Assembly: GCA_947039005.1 (NCBI GenBank)
Contig: CAMQXY010000018.1
Span: 1 to 40,324 of the forward strand
Direction of reading: 5' to 3'
DNA length: 40,324 bases
Origin: an uncultured Photobacterium sp.
GTDB lineage: Bacteria > Pseudomonadota > Gammaproteobacteria > Enterobacterales > Vibrionaceae
How positions within the stretch are numbered: the stretch's first letter is position 1; each line of letters opens with the position of its first letter. The position numbers and the translations under genes were made by a program. Below are positions 37,196-40,324 of the stretch, one piece after another. The notes beneath the pieces were generated by a model. That model saw only the letters and a program-made list of their open reading frames with translations. It ran no database searches and was not told where the DNA came from.

Positions 37196-37780
37196 TTAAT
37201 TAATAGGCACAGACCAATTAAGGTTAACTAATGAGGTTAAAACATGATCTTGCCACTGACCATTAATCAATAAATAATCTTTCGCTAACCCCTCGCGTTC
37301 AAACCCCACCGCTGTTAGTACGCTGCCACTTTTATTATTATGTGGCATATACGCTGCCATAATGCGATGAAAATGTTTGACGGTAAACATCCACTCAATC
37401 ACAGCAGTAAGAGCCCGTCGCATTACGGCTTGCCCTTGATGATCTTGATCTAAAGAATAGCCTACATGACAAGCGTAAAATGGTGACTTAACTAAGTTAC
37501 TGAAGTTAATCACCCCTATAATATCGCCAGTGACACGGTGTTCGATGACAAAATAAAAAGCCATCTCATGACGATGCAACGTTGCAATTTGTTCTAAACG
37601 TTGTTGCCAACCGACCAAACTAAAAAATGCCTCATGCCGTAATGGCTCCCAAGGTGCAAGAAAATGACGATTCCGCTGATAATATGCTGTAATTTGTTCA
37701 GCATCTCGCGTTTCAATCAAGCGAATTTTTATATCATCCAGTACAATAGTTGATGAGCGGTATATAATTGAATGAAGCAA
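37196..37780 (-). CDS. rimJ: Ribosomal-protein-S5-alanine N-acetyltransferase RimJ
   Basis: RimJ acetylates the N-terminal alanine of ribosomal protein S5. Landmarks shared with E. coli RimJ: NRHFLAPWEPLRHE, IIGVINFSNLV, HVGYSLDQDHQGQAVM (acetyl-CoA loop), RIMAAYMPHNNKSG and KDYLLINGQWQDHVLTSL. The longest frame starts at an ATG at 37831, adding 17 residues with no counterpart. I prefer the TTG at 37780, which has GAGG six bases upstream and gives 194 residues, the same as E. coli RimJ. It is convergent with pykA and divergent from ogt. Confidence 0.88.
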   Translation of the reverse strand: MLHSIIYRSSTIVLDDIKIRLIETRDAEQITAYYQRNRHFLAPWEPLRHEAFFSLVGWQQRLEQIATLHRHEMAFYFVIEHRVTGDIIGVINFSNLVKSPFYACHVGYSLDQDHQGQAVMRRALTAVIEWMFTVKHFHRIMAAYMPHNNKSGSVLTAVGFEREGLAKDYLLINGQWQDHVLTSLVNLNWSVPIN

Positions 37781-37816
37781 GTAGTACCTCGACACGACAA
37801 TGTTAATTGATATAAC

Positions 37817-37829
37817 GCACATTTTGTGC
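37817..37829. promoter_or_regulatory. Small palindrome between rimJ and ogt
   Basis: GCACA-TTT-TGTGC is a perfect inverted repeat in the divergent promoter region, 37 bases before the preferred rimJ start. The bound factor, if any, is unknown. Confidence 0.25.
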
Positions 37830-37943
37830 ATTTACACGATAATGAGTGCAACCCATATTCAATATTCGATATATTAGCATGCTGTTGTCTGTTACTCTTT
37901 ATCAGTCAATGTTATTAATTATTACGCCTTTAGTGAGTTATTG

Positions 37944-38438
37944 ATGTATTACGATTGTATTGAAACAGAACTGGGGAATATTATGTTGCTGGCCGATCAT
38001 CAAGGTCTTCGACAATTATCAATTACGAGTCCCAGCTATAGTCCTAATGAAATATGGCAACATGATCCTGAGTTCATGGAACCATTTATTAGACAACTCA
38101 AAGAATATCTCACCGGCTCTCGGCAAAAGTTCACCTTCCCTCTCGCTCCCCAAGGCACCTTATTTCAACAGCAAATTTGGCATGCTATCGCTGATATTCC
38201 TTATGGTGAAACCGTCACCTATGAACAAATAGCTGCAAATATTGGAAACACCAAGGCAAATCAAGCCATTGGTATGGCAAAAAATGTCAATCCAATTCCA
38301 ATAGTGATCCCTTGTCATCGAGTATTAAACAGTAACAACTCACTATGTGGTTACCGTTATGGCGAAGATATCGTTGCGCTTCTATTAGCATTAGAATCTG
38401 GCGATACGATTTTACTTGAAGCACACCAAAATGATTAA
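37944..38438 (+). CDS. ogt: Methylated-DNA--protein-cysteine methyltransferase
   Basis: This suicide repair enzyme moves the methyl group from O6-methylguanine to its own cysteine. The 164 residues have the N-terminal ribonuclease-like part and the C-terminal MGMT domain: GTLFQQQIWHAIADIPYGETVTYEQIA in consecutive parts, the recognition helix NTKANQAIGMA and the active-site IPCHRV with the acceptor Cys. There is no Ada-type N-terminal domain, so it is the Ogt class. A TTG directly precedes the ATG; the ATG at 37944 is used, with GTGAG upstream. A terminator follows, shared with tyrR. Confidence 0.92.
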   Translation: MYYDCIETELGNIMLLADHQGLRQLSITSPSYSPNEIWQHDPEFMEPFIRQLKEYLTGSRQKFTFPLAPQGTLFQQQIWHAIADIPYGETVTYEQIAANIGNTKANQAIGMAKNVNPIPIVIPCHRVLNSNNSLCGYRYGEDIVALLLALESGDTILLEAHQND

Positions 38439-38473
38439 TCTTAATCAATAATATTGATTACTGACTATAAATA

Positions 38474-38506
38474 AAAAAGAGATAGCGATCATTGCTATCT
38501 CTTTTT
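38474..38506. terminator. Bidirectional terminator between ogt and tyrR
   Basis: A 13-bp stem (AAAAAGAGATAGC at 38474-38486, GCTATCTCTTTTT at 38494-38506), A-rich left, T-rich right. Confidence 0.93.
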
Positions 38507-38516
38507 ATTTTTAATC

Positions 38517-40061
38517 TTAATCTTTATTTCGCTTACTAAGCCCATATTCACGTAGTTTATTCGCAACAGCTGTATGAGAAACACCTAATCGCTTAGCTAA
38601 CTTACGGGTTGAAGGATAGCTCTGATATAAATTAGATAAAATTCCAGATTCATAACGTTTCATTATTTCGTCTAGTGAGCCAATTAACGTTTCTTCACTG
38701 ATAATCGTACTCGATTCATTTTCAGGTAATTGCACATCAGCTGTCGTCATTTCAGTCCCTTCAACTTGAGTCATGGCACGAAATAAAACATTACGTAATT
38801 GACGAATATTACCCGGCCAAGCATATTGCTTGAGATCCAATGCTAATTCTTCAGATAACTCAGGTTTAGGTTGATGTAACTCTTGTGCAAATTGCGTTAG
38901 AAACAATTCTGCTAATGGCACAATATCAGCCGCACGCTCACGCAATGGCGGTACAACTAACGCTAAAACATTAAGTCGATAATAGAGATCTTCACGAAAC
39001 ACCCCTTCAGCAACCAGATCAGGCAATTTTTTTTGTGTCGAACAAATCACCCGTACAGATACTTTTATTTCCGCTTCTTCACCTACACGACGAAAAGTAC
39101 CATCTTGGAGGAAACGCAGTAATTTAATCTGTAGGTGTTTCGACATTTCGCCAATTTCATACAAAAAAACAGTACCACCTGCGGCTTGTTCAAAAATACC
39201 TTTTTTAGCGGGTTCATTGACACTTTCGACACAACCAAATAACTCAGTCTCTGCTGCATTATCTGGCATTGAAATACAGTTAACCACTAAGAATGGCTTA
39301 TCACGATGCACTGAGCGCTGATGACAAGCTCGGGCGAGCATTTCTTTACCAGTGCCCGTTTCCCCTTGGATCAGTAAAGGAGCATCTAATAATGCCAATT
39401 TTTTTGCTTGACCTAATAAATGCTTAAACCGTGATGAATGCCCTATCAAATGTTCAAAACCACTGTCACCGTTAATATTGCGCATCACAATAGGCATTTT
39501 AGCTTCAGATAATGATTTCAATAAAATTAAAGCGCTGGCAAGTACGGGATCTGGCGATTCATCACTCACAAACACTGGCATAATATCCATTTGATAATCT
39601 AGCCCTGAAATAACAACCATTTCACTGTGCTTTTGTGCCTGATTTTTATCTAACCAACGCGTAAAATTAAACCCAAGTAAAGTATGAATATTTTCACTGA
39701 ATAAATCTTCACTTCGGTGCCCCATTAATTGTTCTGCCGCTTGATTAGCAAAATCCACTTTGCCACTTAAATTAATGGTAAAAAAGGGATCAGGTAAAGT
39801 TTGCAACAAAGCAGAGAGCTCAGTATGCTCACGTTCACTGGGCATAAATTGAATTTTACGTACATCAGTGACACCATCCAACTGACGGATCTGCGACATC
39901 AATTGGCTAAATTGTTCAAACTCAACTTCAGGGCAATTTAAATAGATAATACCAATGCGATCAATTTCAATGCCACGAAGATCGATTTCTTGACTGGTTA
40001 AAATATCCAATAATTCACGGGTCATACCAACTCTATCTTCGCAAAAGACCTGTAATCTCAT
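38517..40061 (-). CDS. tyrR: Transcriptional regulator TyrR
   Basis: TyrR controls aromatic amino acid synthesis and transport genes. The 514 residues (E. coli 513) show an N-terminal ACT domain (MRLQVFCEDRVGMTRELL), a PAS domain (about 80-190), an AAA+ ATPase core with Walker A GETGTGKE (233-240) and FREDLYYRLNVL, and a C-terminal Fis-type helix-turn-helix (RKLAKRLGVSHTAVANKLREYGL). The sigma-54 contact loop GAFTGA is absent, as normal for TyrR. Odd point: the Walker B aspartate is Tyr301 (FLYEIGEM; E. coli LLDEIGEM). The codon at 39159-39161 reads TAT on the coding strand. AAGG precedes the ATG. Confidence 0.95.
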   Translation of the reverse strand: MRLQVFCEDRVGMTRELLDILTSQEIDLRGIEIDRIGIIYLNCPEVEFEQFSQLMSQIRQLDGVTDVRKIQFMPSEREHTELSALLQTLPDPFFTINLSGKVDFANQAAEQLMGHRSEDLFSENIHTLLGFNFTRWLDKNQAQKHSEMVVISGLDYQMDIMPVFVSDESPDPVLASALILLKSLSEAKMPIVMRNINGDSGFEHLIGHSSRFKHLLGQAKKLALLDAPLLIQGETGTGKEMLARACHQRSVHRDKPFLVVNCISMPDNAAETELFGCVESVNEPAKKGIFEQAAGGTVFLYEIGEMSKHLQIKLLRFLQDGTFRRVGEEAEIKVSVRVICSTQKKLPDLVAEGVFREDLYYRLNVLALVVPPLRERAADIVPLAELFLTQFAQELHQPKPELSEELALDLKQYAWPGNIRQLRNVLFRAMTQVEGTEMTTADVQLPENESSTIISEETLIGSLDEIMKRYESGILSNLYQSYPSTRKLAKRLGVSHTAVANKLREYGLSKRNKD

Positions 40062-40189
40062 AGTTTACGCCTTCTTGTTATTTATCTTATGTGCATAATT
40101 CATTACAGTTATCCATTCAGGATAATATTCAACAATACCAAGAATAATCATTGCGTTAAGCTTTAATTCTGAGAGGCTTAATCCACGTA

Positions 40190-40220
40190 ATCATACGGTT
40201 TTGTAAGCGTATACTGTCAA
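40190..40220 (-). promoter_or_regulatory. Likely tyrR promoter overlapped by a TyrR-box-like sequence
   Basis: On the minus strand a perfect TTGACA (40220-40215) and TATGAT (40195-40190) are 19 bases apart, longer than ideal. Between them, 40202-40219 reads TGTAAG-N6-CTGTCA, matching the TyrR box TGTAAA-N6-TTTACA at 8 of 12 with the key G and C in place. This would allow self-repression as known in E. coli. Confidence 0.45.
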
Positions 40221-40242
40221 CTATTCCTGACAGTCTTGTCAG
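40213..40242. promoter_or_regulatory. Overlapping inverted repeats upstream of tyrR
   Basis: ACTGTCA (40213-40219) pairs with TGACAGT (40228-40234), while CTGACA (40227-40232) also pairs with TGTCAG (40237-40242). The two hairpins exclude each other. They may be operator half-sites, or belong to a gene beyond the right edge. Confidence 0.35.
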
Positions 40243-40324
40243 TGTGCGACTAACCCTTTAACGAGTCAAGCCACGAGATCGCATCTGCACCGATTAAATA
40301 CAAAAATCCTTATCTTAAAAAAAA

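Overview
The window is chromosomal core DNA of a gammaproteobacterium, most likely a Vibrionaceae member close to Photobacterium. The reasons are an AT-leaning base composition, E. coli-like protein sequences, the neighbouring trio PsrA-type regulator / fadE / fabV, and blocks shared with E. coli: hinT-ycfL-lpoB-thiK-ycfP-ndh, grxA-ybjL and hexR-pykA. I see no insertion sequence, prophage, CRISPR array, tRNA or rRNA. The left edge cuts mfd, and the right edge ends in the non-coding region upstream of tyrR.

Layout. 1-4.3 kb: 3' part of mfd (transcription-coupled repair), a GNAT acetyltransferase, yecH and a membrane-anchored FKBP isomerase. 4.3-9.1 kb, minus strand: hinT, ycfL, lpoB, thiK, ycfP and ndh, which is the E. 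coli order without nagZ. 9.4-11.4 kb: a chemoreceptor with a good FliA-type promoter. 11.6-15.9 kb: pyrC (PurR-like operator), class I fumarase on the minus strand, pabB, then nudL. 16.7-19.5 kb: sdaC and sdaA, serine uptake and deamination, separated by a structured leader. 19.9-23.2 kb: an AraC-family regulator, the acetate transporter satP and an iron-dependent alcohol dehydrogenase. 23.7-25.9 kb: grxA (OxyR-like site) and ybjL. 26.2-28.2 kb: a PhoP/PhoQ-type two-component pair. 28.3-32.7 kb, minus strand: psrA-like regulator, fadE and fabV, a small fatty-acid module with a perfect palindrome over the regulator's own promoter. 33.4-40.1 kb: a yeeZ-like oxidoreductase, hexR, pykA, rimJ, ogt and tyrR.

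The most interesting stretch is the roughly 750-base gap between the psrA-like gene and the yeeZ-like gene (about 32.7-33.45 kb). It has no convincing protein gene but holds three intrinsic terminators, all pointing along the plus strand. The last two are preceded by a nearly identical 33-34 base block containing TCCTAATTGT, followed by a T-rich stretch. This looks like a tandem pair of paralogous small RNAs, possibly with a third RNA before them. The shared block is complementary to AGGA-type ribosome binding sites.

Several starts were reassigned from the longest open frame using homology and ribosome binding sites: thiK, hinT, pabB, sdaC, phoP, psrA, pykA, rimJ (TTG) and ogt. No computation or database search was run; family calls come from recognising sequences and motifs.
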